Positions 24,604-35,729 of a DNA stretch of 64,000 nt are shown here, one piece after another. Both the position numbers and the translations under genes were made by a program. Origin of the DNA: Phlebiopsis flavidoalba (Eukaryota > Basidiomycota > Agaricomycetes > Polyporales > Phanerochaetaceae); assembly GCA_035772785.1 (NCBI GenBank), contig JAOCPU010000001.1:2728001-2792000 (forward strand). Reading direction: 5' to 3'. Position 1 is the stretch's first letter, and every line of letters begins with the position of its first letter. The notes below the pieces were generated by a model. The model made no database searches and was not told the DNA's origin. It saw nothing but the letters and a program-made list of their open reading frames with translations.

Positions 24604-25431
24604 AATGTAGTCCCAGGAGTTAAAGAGAAGGGGATGCCACCGGTATGGAATTACGGGGGAGAGGGTGGTTCACAGAACGAATGTGGGGGAAAATGAAGGT
24701 GGGGGTCAACGATTCAGCTCTCGCCGAGGGTGAGGTTTACGGGGTAGCCAGCACGGAACCACAGAGACCTGCAGGGTGGTGAGCGTTCGGTAGAGAGAGA
24801 CGACGACGGGCGGGAAACGACAAACCTGACGGAGGTGAGCTGGTGGTTGGCGACAAGGTTGGGGAACCAACTTTTCCGTTGGCACACGCGCACGCGCCGC
24901 CAACGGTGGGCCCGCAAGCCTGTTCCATATATGGAAGGTCAGGTATTCAGTTCACCGGCCTGGGTTCTCCCGCTTCGAAAACGGTCGCTGCCGGAGGTAA
25001 ATCAGAAAAAAGCATCATGTGGTTTTCCCTCCGGATGAATATTGGCAATGCCCGGAACTTGCGCTCACGTTTCGCGTGCAACCACGGCCGACGACTGCCG
25101 CACTTGGCAGGCTACCGTCGGCCTCTGCCAGGGAGCACACTCAACCCTGCACATTTGTGGCAAACACCTTGTCCAGTATCGGGTGGGGATTCAATCGGGT
25201 TTGAACCTTGAATAGGAAATGTCCCGGAAAAGAGGCTCGGGCGCAGTTGAGCGCGGTCTAAAACCTGGGGAAGGAACGGAAATGCCAAGCGTTGTGGGAC
25301 TCGGATCACGATGATGCGCGGTCCGAGACCGACCCCAAATCTCGGGTTAGGGTAGATTAGGGGTCCAGAAGCGCGCACTCAATATACTGCTGATTTTTTG
25401 CTCCGTTCCTCCTCATCGCGCTCGATCAAAC
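24604..25431. promoter_or_regulatory. Divergent intergenic region between amylase and TMA7
   Basis: About 0.8 kb separates two genes pointing away from each other, so it should hold both promoters. No convincing TATA box was found. The two ORFs seen here (around 24,840-25,210) have no recognisable domain. Confidence 0.35.
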
Positions 25432-25847
25432 ATGTCCGGTCGGCAGGGTGGAAAGCTCAAGCCTCTCAAGGTGTCATTGCACCTGATTCCCATTTGATCA
25501 TGTCTAAAATCTTGTAAAAGGCTCCCAAGAAGGATAAGAAAGACGACGATGAGGATGACGCTGGCCTTCAAGAAGAAGAAGCAGGGAGGAAGCTGCTGCT
25601 CTGAAGGCTGCGAAGGACAAAGGTACGAGATCGTTAACGTTGCTACATGATCCCATTCACTTACGAATACACAAATCATAGCATTGAAGGGTGAGCAACT
25701 GACTGTACATTACGATTTTGGTACTCGACTCAACCTCTACCGTTCCAGGTGGTGCTCCCGGTGGCGGTATCAAGAAGTGTGTTCTTCCATAGCCCACTGC
25801 TTACAACGTAACTGAATCAGCATATGTATAGGTCAGGAAAGAAGTAA
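25432..25847 (+). CDS. TMA7: TMA7, translation machinery-associated protein 7
   Basis: Tiny, lysine-rich, ribosome-associated protein of about 64 residues. Five exons can be placed: 25432-25470 (MSGRQGGKLKPLK), 25521-25622 (APKKDKKDDDEDD, then a lysine and glutamate helix), 25682-25690, 25749-25776 (GGAPGGGIKK) and 25832-25847 (SGKK and stop). All introns are GT-AG and the phases agree at the last three junctions. Exon 2 does not stay open as written: one extra G in the GG run at 25563-25564 and one in the GGG run at 25584-25586 turn the conserved helix into GLQEEEAGRKLLL and a stop. Removing both restores the family's alanine- and lysine-rich pattern. In such a short conserved gene, two homopolymer insertions point to sequencing error rather than decay. 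Confidence 0.93.
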
Positions 25848-26347
25848 AGGCACCAATTAGTCTCACGACTTACGATCTCCCTGCACTCTCTATCCTCGCT
25901 TGTACAAGACACGCACGTCATCTATCTGTATCCTTACTACTCCCATCCTCTATCCTCTCATGAACGAAGTCATATCATCATCAGTTTCGTGAGGTTGTCT
26001 GACGTCGATCTCTTTTAGCCATCGGTCCGAATTTGTGTAAGAGCTACTGTCGTATTGCTGAACCCTACTACACAGGTCTCACATCGATGAACACTCCAGA
26101 CCTCGCACTCAACAACAATATGCACTCTATCACATAAACATCCTTCCCCCCAACCTTTCCCAAAATTTCCTTAGCACACATCAAACGAACGCAGCCGGCT
26201 TCGGAAGAGGCAGTACAGCGCTGACATCAAACGGCACTCTGATACTTGACGAGTGATCCCAAGGGCCCATACGGGGTCCCGCAGCGCGCCCAGACGTGCC
26301 CTCCGCAATGCTGCTCCTGCGCGACGCGGGCGAAACAGGCGAGCTCA
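25848..26347. other. 3' region of TMA7, no recognised gene
   Basis: AT-rich TMA7 3' flank up to about 26,200, then GC-rich sequence merging into the membrane-protein candidate on the other strand. Nothing else was seen. Confidence 0.3.
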
Positions 26348-27087
26348 TCACACTATCTGTCGACGAGCGGCGGCTCGTGGAACCGATGGAGAGCCGGGGG
26401 AGGTCGAGCGGATAGCGGCAGGTCGAGCGCGGGTTCTACGAGGTCTGGGGAGTTGGACCGTGCGCGCGGGCGGGGGACGGGGGCCTTGTTGTGACTGCGA
26501 CAGGCTGGTAGAACGCAGGGCGCGGCAGGGAGGGGAGGGTGTGTTTGGGTTGTCTCCGTGGTGGCAAGGGTCCCTCGACGAGGCGGAGACGGGTGGGTGG
26601 CGGGCGGCGAGGCATTGTTGAAGATGTGTAGCGCGAAGAGAACGACGTCTTTGCGAGTCGAGTGAGGTTGAGAAGGAGTGCGCGGTTCTTGGAGCACGAT
26701 CTGGCCGTGGGACGAATTCTCGTTCATTACCGGGCTTCTGAGCACGAGATATTGGGAATGAGCACTCACGTGTCACCTCTGGGTGCGACCTGCGGCCAAA
26801 GAGAGGGAAATTGGCGACGAAAAAGGTGTGGACTCGGGTCAACCGAGGGCACTACCTGAGTGAGATGAACGAAAAGGACAGACAACGACGACAGCAGCGA
26901 CGAGGGCGAACCAGTCGACCAGGTGAAAGCTGCTGATGGAAGCGCCGTTGAGTGTTGTTCGGACGACGCTGATGTAAGCAGCCGACGATAGCACTGCTCT
27001 CTTCCTGGCTTGTTTCATACTTGGCGATAGTGACATTTGGTATACTTTAAGGAGGAGAATACTTTTGCTCGTTCCAGGCCACTGCAC
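26348..27087 (-). CDS. Hypothetical single-pass membrane protein
   Basis: I do not recognise this protein. The minus strand opens with MSLSPSMKQARKRAVLSSAA (start near 27034, or an upstream ATG at 27087), followed by a transmembrane-like segment WFALVAAVVVVCPF. Introns with GTGAGT-type donors appear to split it near 26,860 and 26,770. The last part is a low-complexity tail rich in Pro, Arg and Ser. It lies directly downstream of the UBE2C-like gene on the same strand. A spurious open frame in GC-rich DNA is the main alternative for the C-terminal part. Confidence 0.3.
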
Positions 27088-27274
27088 GACACTCTGATCA
27101 TGACGCGACAGGGGTGAATGGCCTAATGATCGGAAACAGGGGATGTATAGCGCACAACATGGTGATGATACAGACTATGAGGACAACACAAGAGATGATG
27201 GTACTGGGAGAGGATATGGGGAGTCCAAGAGGAGCAGTGCGGGAGATGCAAGAAAAACCTGTGTGAAACTGACT

Positions 27275-28297
27275 CTACGCCGAGCCTTCGTCGCTAATGG
27301 GACGATAGTGCTTCATGAGCTGAACCTTGTACTCTAGAACAAGACATTAGTAGGATTCGAAGAACAACATGGCCATAACATACCATCTGGCTTGTCCCAG
27401 AGGCTTGCAGCGTCGGGGTTAAGAGGTGACGCGTTGTTCGGCTCTAAGCAGGCATCGTTTAACCCAGGCTATGGCACAGGAGTAGATAGACATACCACCA
27501 AGGAGCGACTGCAGGGAAAGAAGAATGGTCTGTACGCTATACACGGCGGACCATTTGTCCTGGGGGGTCGTGAGCTAAGAAGACGGTCCGAAGAGCGAGC
27601 GCGACATACCTGGAGGATGTCTAAACAAATCGCGCCACCTAGGGTGATGATGTCGACATTAGGGTGGAAGCATGGCGAGTCAAACTTGATCGTTGGTGCA
27701 ACATATGGGTAGTTTGGTGGGAAGGTTATTGATATCTTGAAGGTAAGCCCGGAGTGAAATCTGCAAAAACAGCACGCGGTCTATGGATGTTCACATCGTA
27801 TTTTGGGAGACGCACTGTGCCCGCTGCTCCCTCGATAGTGCCTGCCCATTCAAAGAGGTTTGCGTCGGATTTGGGGAATGCAGACTAGGGTAGCTGTTGT
27901 GTCAGAGAAAGGGACTGAAGCCAATAGTCAGCAATGCTCACGATTCCCGGTGGCGATGTCATCTAGGTAAGGCGAGAGCATAAGTTGGATAATGTTGAGG
28001 AGAGTATGTCGCTTACCATAAGATTCATCAGCTCCTGGCTCAGTCTAATATTGTACACGGTAAGAGACGCGACATGAGGCCAGCATGAACAGCATTAGCT
28101 CACCGTTTCGTGACGCTGCCGGCAGACTCGGCAGATGTGCCCGCGGCGGTGGTTTTTTTTGAGAGCCACGCGCAGCCGCTATGGGGGAGATTTGCTCCAT
28201 TGATACTGAAATACTGGAGAACTGTGTGAGAGACGGCTGGCTGAGGTAGAGGTGGCGGTGGGTGTTTAGGATGTTCAGAGGCCAGGTTGGAATTCAT
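27275..28297 (-). CDS. UBE2C/UbcH10-type ubiquitin-conjugating enzyme E2
   Basis: E2 that works with the anaphase-promoting complex in animals and fungi. After an N-terminal extension the exons read SVTKR and LSQELMNLM, then MTSPPGI and [20 protein letters not shown]. Next come [37 protein letters not shown] and AICLDILQ with the catalytic Cys. The last exons are [40 protein letters not shown] and [19 protein letters not shown] with the stop. The HPN tripeptide, the active-site context CLDIL and the C-terminal SLLGEPN segment match UBE2C better than other E2 classes. The junction after EGAAGT needs either a GC-AG intron or a one-base indel (see findings). The N-terminal start is a best guess. 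The gene is divergent from EDE1, with about 200 bp between the starts. Confidence 0.88.
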
Positions 28298-28493
28298 TTT
28301 GAGGAAAACGCGCTACACGTGATGCGTGGGACTCACCTCCCTTTCCGGGCCACGGATTTGATGGGCCAGGTGTGTGCCGAAGACGCCGGAGCGGGGTGAC
28401 GCGCTGCGGGAGGAGGTCTCGACGCCCGTCACTCGAGGAATTTCAGACCTTCCCCTCCTCCTTCATCATCATCCTGGCTCTTGTTCTGTCGCC
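28298..28493. promoter_or_regulatory. Bidirectional promoter UBE2C / EDE1
   Basis: Only 196 bp separate the two divergent start codons, so both core promoters must lie here or overlap the 5' leaders. A pyrimidine-rich tract precedes the EDE1 ATG. No TATA box was seen. Confidence 0.5.
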
Positions 28494-31400
28494 ATGTCCA
28501 AGTTCACTCCTTCGCCACAGGAGGTGGCTCTTGTAAATCAGATATTCGTTCAGACAGACTCGCAGAGAAGCTGGGTGTCGTCACTGGCGAGGCTGCTGTC
28601 AAGATATTTGGTGGTACCAAGCTCTCGCCTACCATCCTTGCAGAAGTATGGAGCCTCGCGGACGAGGATAACAAGGGTGTCCTCACGCGCAAGGACGTAG
28701 CCGTGGCTGTTCGTCTCCTCGGTCACGCACAGCGAGGAGAGCGCATTTCCGAGGCTCTCATCCACAAACGTACGTCGCAGGCGCTCATGTTCCGAAGCCT
28801 AAACGAGCTCACTCATCCCCTCCATCTATAGCGGGACCGCCGCCTACCATTGAAGGTCTCAATGTCCCCTTAGCGGTCAGTTTAACCGGTAACACCGACA
28901 CCGAGGTCGCCTCCCCCGGGCCCATCTGCCGGCCTTCCCCCACTCACCCACACAGGACAAGACGAAGTTTGCAAAGCTTTTCCAGGGATGTGGGCCCACG
29001 AGTGGTGTTCTCACAGGTCAGATACTCTAATAGTCTTTTGACCTCGACGTTACTAACTAATGACGCGTTAGGCGACAAAGCGCGCGAAGTATTTGTCAAG
29101 TCCAAACTGCCGGTGGACAAGCTTTCTCAGATCTGGTCAGTATCAATCCCACTCATACGGGAAGCTGTCACTCATCTGTGTTTTAGGGCGCTGGGCAGCA
29201 GATACCAAGGGTCGTGGCGCCCTCGACCTAGCTGACTTCACGATTGCGATGTATCTCATTCAGGCTAGCATGTCGAATGCGTTACCGAACATCCCCGCGT
29301 CCCTTCCCCCTATATTTATGAACAAGCGAAACCCACCCCAGATTCCATAATATCGCACTCGACACAGCTCGGTAGCGGGCTTCTCTAGCCCGACTGCTTT
29401 TTGGTGGAGGATTCCCCGGACGTCCTGTCAGTACCATCCAGCCTCAGTACACAGGGAGCGGGATACTTCAGCCCCAAATTACTGGTCAGCGACATCAGCG
29501 CCCCCACTCCCTGTAGCTCGGCGCGCGCCCTCCAATGATTCCGGCCTTCCCTTTGGTGCTCCTCATGCAACTGGTCAGCCAGCAATGAGGATGTCACTCC
29601 CAGCGAGAAGGCGACGTTCGACAACTTCTTTGATACACCTGGGACTACCCAGAAAGAAGGGATACATTGAATGGGGACGTTGCCGTGCCGTTCATGTTGC
29701 AGTCAAAAAGCTATCCGACGACATTCTTGCCCAAGTTTGGTAAGTCGCTGTCGAAACACCCTTGCATTGTGCGTTACCTATACTTCATACAGGGATCTTG
29801 CCTGACCTGAACGCAATGACGGACGACTACTCGGGATGGATTTGCAGTTGCAATGCATTTGATTCAAGGCAAGCTCGGAGGCAAGGAACATCCCGACGAC
29901 CTTGCCCCCCTTCCCTCATTTCCTCCTTCATTCCGTTCGAAGATTCCCGCCCAACCCCCTCAACCCACTAGGTATTGCCCAGGAAGGTATCAGGGACCTC
30001 CTCTGGGACGATACACCCCTCCGTCTAGCGCCACCACCTCTCAGCCCGCTGTACCGGCTTTCACTCCACCGCCGTTCACGCCTCCGCGAGCAAGCACTAC
30101 GTCCCCGAAGCCCGCTCCTCCTCCCTCCTCGAGCTTCTTCGGGGGGCAACTGATCCGTTTGCAAGCGCTGGTGCCAGTTCACCGTTCACTGTTCCTGCGC
30201 GTGAGTTGCAATCAGCGTTTTGGAAGTGGAAGGTAACGCTGATGAAGCTTATTTGCCTGTTTCAGCTGTGCAATCGGCCCCGCAAGTGCAGCACAAGGAT
30301 CTGCTGGGAGACGATGACGAGCCAGCTGCGCCTGCGCCCCCGTTGCAGGACAAGGTCCGCCGAGATTGGCAATGTCCAGAATCAGCTGCACTCGACAAGC
30401 CGTGCAGTCGAGACTTCGAAGCGCGAGCGCGAGGACCTCGTAGAAGAGAGTTGCGGAGCAGACTGCTCAGCTCGACGCTCTGCAATGCAGAGCCAGCTTA
30501 CTGTCTGCCAAGGCCTCGTATGAGACGGAAACTCGCCTCCTCATGCGACCTTGCGTGAGCGTTACTCCACCCAGACTGTGTTGACATGCAGAAGGTCAGG
30601 CAAGAATTGATCTCGGCCGAGAGTGACCTCAGCGCGGTCCGTGTGGAGAAGTCTGAGGTTGAAGGCGCAGTATTGCGCGACAAAGAGGATATTCGCGAGT
30701 TGAACCGCAAGATGGCTGAGGTTGGTACCGAGGTTGAGAGCATCAAGGCGCAGATGGAGAAGATCATGAGAAGAAGGGAGGCGAAGCAACAGAAGGGTCT
30801 TCTCGCCTTGCGAAGAAGCCAGCTTGCCACTCGTTGAGGGCTGAACGCGCCAAGGTCTTGAAGGAGCTTGAGGAGGCACAGGCTGAAGCTGACGCCCCGC
30901 TAACCCAAGAGCTTCAAGAGGCTGAAAGCGCGATTGGCCAAGGGAGCCCGAACCAATCGTGGTCCCTCAAACGGGTCGTTTTCCCCCTCGAAACGAATCC
31001 ATCACATAGTGCTAGCTTTCGTTGCTGCTGCAGCTCAGCCTTTGCCCGCCAGTCCCGAACCCGTCCTGGCAAGCCCAAGAGTGCTGGACCGCAAGTGCTA
31101 CCAGCGGCAAGAGCACCAACCCCTTCGAGAGGCTGACCATGGGCTCCGGCAACACCGCGCTCTCAGTCGCCTTTCCTCCCCTTCGCCGGTGCCGCTGCGC
31201 GTGCCCACGCCTCCCACTGTCCCCTCCGGCCGCCGAGCCTACCCCCGCCGATCCGTTCGGTTTCGAAGATGCCTTCGGCACCGGATCAACTGAGCCCGCT
31301 GCGGAGGTCGCGCATACACAGGCTGAATCGCCGTTTGGTGCACCTGAGACGCCGGGTGCCACGTCGGAATTCATGTCGCCCACGGATACCGAGCATAATC

Positions 31401-33139
31401 ATGACCACCTCCGAGTACTAAGCGATCTCTGCAGCCATCATCTGCGGCTGAGAAGGCTCCCGAGAGCATTGTTTTCCCTGCTGTGGAAACCCAGATTCCG
31501 GGTCACTTTGACGCTGCAGAGGCACATCATGACGATGACCGTGAAGATACCGACCTCAATACCCAGCTCAAGGAGTTTGGAGGTCGACGATTCGGACTCC
31601 AGTGACAGCGACGATGACGATAAACCGCTTGCGAATGTCAAAGCTGGGCTGAAGCAAGAGCCTACGCCCGCCGCCCCGGTCTGACCCCCTCCTGCCGAGC
31701 CTGCGTCTTCATCTGCATTCGACGACTCCTTTGGTTTCTCCAACGCCGAATCTCCAGTCATGGTTACCCTCCGTCTACATCACAACTCCCTGCAGTCTCT
31801 CGATAGCACCGTGCCTCTTCAGTCGAGACATCCAAGCCCGCCACGCCAGCAACTCGCCGTTCGCCGTGTCCGCCCCGCAGGAAACTGTCACCCTGTCGAC
31901 GAACTCTGAGTCTTCGGGCGCAGCTGGCGTAAGTGACTTTTGACGAGGCCCTCGGCGGGCTTTCCGGTGGCTCTGGCACCGGCGCGTCCGAGTTTTTCCC
32001 CGTGTCTCTCACCTGACTTTCGAGGACGCGTTCGAGGATGACTTTGACTTCGACGCTGCCAAGGCAGCGAGTGAGTCTCAAAAATCATACTGTCGCTGCA
32101 TCCCTACTGTCGCTGCTCCTGCTACCTGCTACCGCCGCCTGCCTTCCCTGGGGCGCGGGGGGGCGCACCTGGAACCTGCCCCAAGCGACTGCTTCTACTT
32201 TCCCCCCTGGCTGCCTACCCAAGCTACGAAGGATACCACTTTTGATAATGTCTTCTTGCCTTCTGCAAGCCACAAGCCCCCCTCCGCAGGTACAGGCTGC
32301 CCGCAGCCGCACCTGCGGCAGTCGCCACAAAGCCATTCTCATTCGACGACGCTTTTCGACGTGCACCATCTAACGGAAATGCTACACCAGCCGCCCAGCC
32401 CAGCTCCTACCGCCGACACTCATTGGTATATCGTTTGGATGACGCATTTGGCGGCAACACAAACCAAGCTCTTTCTCTTGATAATTCATTCACGAGCACT
32501 CAACAGCCTTCTAGACCACCGCTTCTAACTTGACTTCCCAGTCGTCCGTCTCCTTTCCCTACTCTCTACCCCTTATTCTCCACACAAGGAGGGTCTCGGG
32601 CTCCATGAGCTCCCGCAGATCCATGTCCCCCCAGGAGTAGCCGCGGCTCGCGCAATTTCTCCAGCCCCGCGTACAACCTCAAAGTCCCGTCCCTCCACCG
32701 CGTCGTCCCGAGAAGGAGAAACAAGGCACTCGAAGCTTAGCGTAAGTGACCGTTATACTCGCGGCAGGCGCAGATCGCGCTCTAACATCAGCGCGTAGAT
32801 TCGCCTGCCCTTTGGCCGCAAGAAGAACACAAGCCACGACACCAGATGCCATCAAACCTTTCGCTCATCAGCTTCTAGCTGAAGAGCCCACGGCGACGGG
32901 CGGCAGCCCTGCCGCGGAGGGAATGACACATTGAGGACGTGTCAAGACGTTTGTGCAGCATGGAGATTCGCCGCACGCAGGCAGTCACTGCGCTGGAAAC
33001 CGCAGATAAGTACGGCGCGACCTAGGAATGCACGTCACAGCGCGCTCTCAATAGTTTACTCGGTGGGTTCCCTCAATTGGTCAATGCCAGTTGTGTTGTA
33101 CTCATCCCTTCGTCTGCAGGCACAAAGATAATTATATGA
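28494..33139 (+). CDS. EDE1: EDE1/Eps15-like endocytic scaffold (3 EH domains, coiled coil, UBA)
   Basis: Early endocytic scaffold that binds NPF-containing adaptors and ubiquitin at the plasma membrane. EH1 begins at the ATG (MSKFTPSPQEVALVNQIF) and contains KLSPTILAEVWSLADEDNKG. EH2 (about 28960-29290) has SGVLTGDKAREVFVKSKLPV. EH3 (about 29600-29930) has GYIEGDVAVPFMLQSKLSDD and DLADLNADGRLDL. A proline-rich linker follows (29900-30180), then a coiled coil around 30580-30920 (RQELISAESDLSAVRVEKSE, AKVLKELEEAQAEAD). The acidic DPF-containing region has PADPFGFEDAFGTG (about 31230). The C-terminal UBA lies near 32930-33080 (EDVSRRLCSMEIRRTQAVTA, then ALNSLLGG after an intron). Frames shift in nearly every exon, although the domain order is complete, so it is probably one functional gene with sequence errors. 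Confidence 0.9.
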
Positions 33140-35729
33140 CCCCTTTGAGCATGTACCTTCTCCGTTTATCTTCTCTCTTCCATACGCCTTCTGACTTGCG
33201 ACACGGGCGTGAGCTCACCTGGATTAGTACCCTCCTTTTTGGATATCGTTATTACCATCAGTTATCTCTTCTTGTGCTCTGTCTCGCCCTTAATGCTACA
33301 ATGGACTCTCAATTGTCGTTCGATCATCTTCCCCGTCTTGTCGCGTGACTGACGACACAAGGATATAAGAATGCAAGGATTGCGGGGGGCGGGCTCGACG
33401 CTTGTGGCAGAGCAGACCCCATTCGGATACTAACATCCCGCCGTGCACGCTTGTGCAGCCGAGATGGCCCAGAGGCCCTGTGCATTGTCAGTGCATGGAC
33501 GTGCTTACCGCCGGTGCACTGCCACGCCGCGAGCGATGCACAATAGCCTGCGGGTTGGGCGGCTGGCGGGGATATAAAAACCGGCGGGCCAGTTTCGTAT
33601 CCAGACAAGTCACTCGCTCAAGTGCTCGCCCCGCCACTGATAGGGCCACTGCGCGAGCTTGACTCTTGCGACCATCATACTCTTGTTCACTTGATATGTT
33701 GCCCTTCTTTGACTTAGTGGTTGTTTGGCTTGCAGGGGTGCGTCTTGCAACGTGCAATTTGTAACGACTTCATCTGCTCATTCGATCTCGCGTCACATTT
33801 GGCCACCCCTGACTTTTATAGGGAGGGCCGCGGGCCGAGCGAACAATAATTTTATCAAGGGCAAGGCACGCACAACTCTCACGACACACCAAAATATAAC
33901 TAATTCGACCTTCCAACAGCTATTTACTCAAGAGTCACGACACCTCATGGAAAGACGGTGCACCTTGCGATTGAAGCTGGTGTGTGTTTTGCCCATGTAG
34001 GCCCCCTGACTCTCACAGTGACTTTGTTAATGTGTAGGTTCTGGGTACGGCGCAATCAACAAGCTGTTATACAGCAGAAAACCCTGCCTTGATTTTTGCG
34101 CCCCTGTCGATCCACGCCACGGAACCCGCGGAGGGTACTCATCATGGATAACGGGTGGACCACATAGAATTACATTAGCTTTGCTTCTGATCTAAACTAC
34201 GGGATACGGTGTTCATCTCGAATAGGACTTCATGTGATCACACGTCCATGGACATCTGGATCACAATAAACGGCCGTGTAGGCTCAACGGCTGGTTCACT
34301 GCGCGAGGGCCACCGCGGCATATTCTTGCTGCTCACGTGCTCAAACTTTGAAGGACATAGAAACGTGGCCTTCTCGGGATCGGCTCTGGCACCAACCTCG
34401 CCACTTGGGGACAAAAGCGATACAAAACTCCTCTTTGTTGTACCACTCCGTAAGCTAGTACGAACACACTGGGCGCGATATACCGTGGCAACTCTTTGCA
34501 GAACTGCCCACTAGACACATCAATACTAGCCCCGTCTGAAGTATATGTACCCAAAACATTTCCATCCCGCGCCATGCCCCTAAAATCAAGGGCTACACCA
34601 CAGAATAGCGAGGACCACGCCATACATGAGTACAGCCTTACTTCATAAAGCCAACGACCGATGCCCAACACGAGCTCCTGTATATTCGGGTGGTATCGCT
34701 CCCAGCACAGACGCAAATCTCTGACATGAAACCGCGCACCGCGTGCTTATTATGGCGACGCCCGGCGCCACCCAAGATCACGGCACGCCTATGAACACAC
34801 GGGATTCATCTGACCGTGCCCCTACCCATCTACGTCGCCCTGATCGAGCAACGTGTACGGGTGGCAACACCCTGAGCCCGATAGCAATCTCCGTCCACGC
34901 CCCTCCGGGGGCAAGGAGCTTGCCTAATACCGTGCGCGGCCAGCAAGGAGGTACGTGAATGTTCGCGGGGTGCGAAAGGATGGCTCGCTCCGCGAGAAAG
35001 AAAAACGCGTGTTAGAAGCAGTGACATGGGCACACCACGCCCAAGCAGTGAGAATCTGCGAGGTGGTGGACTCTCACGTGTGTGTTCTAGAGGGCCTCCG
35101 CGTGTAGTTGTCATTCACTCGTAATGGAGGGACCTGACACGCCGAATACGAGCTGCCCATCCACACCGTGATCGCAGGTCAAGTGCAGAAGCTCGTCGAC
35201 GAGTTACATTTGGGAGCCAAGATAATGCCTGCGGGAGCAAGGGATGCATATATGTGAGCCCCCACCGTCTGATCCCCATGAAATAAATACTCATTAGTAA
35301 CCATAGCTATCTAACGAGCATTACGCCCCCCCACCTAGATGTGTTACGCCACCGTATGATCCACGCCACTGTAGCCATACAAATCTTCGAATCTTGTATC
35401 CATAGCTTCTGACTTACCTTCTACACCACAATACGTTGTAGACTAGCGCACGCGCGTGACAGCTCCAAACCCATTATTTGGTTTTTTCCAGGGACATAAG
35501 ATGAGAGTAGCGAGGTATACGGAACAGCGGGCAATGGCAGAGCATGGACGGGGGATCTGGAACTAAGCGTCGTCCTCAGATGCTACGTAGGTATGCCGGT
35601 CTAACAGGGTAGTGGAAGGCTGACAGTATCCTGCACAGCGAGGCATTACAACGACAGCGGACAACAACGACATGGGCGGCATAAGAAACAGGGCTTCCGA
35701 AAAGCAAAACACGACGTGAACGGCACCGA
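33140..35729. other. 2.6 kb intergenic stretch, no recognised gene
   Basis: Between the convergent EDE1 and striatin genes. The ORFs here are short and scattered over both strands, and none gives a known motif. The longest (34333-34716, minus) has no recognisable domain. Decayed sequence, non-coding transcripts or an unknown gene remain possible. Confidence 0.3.
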
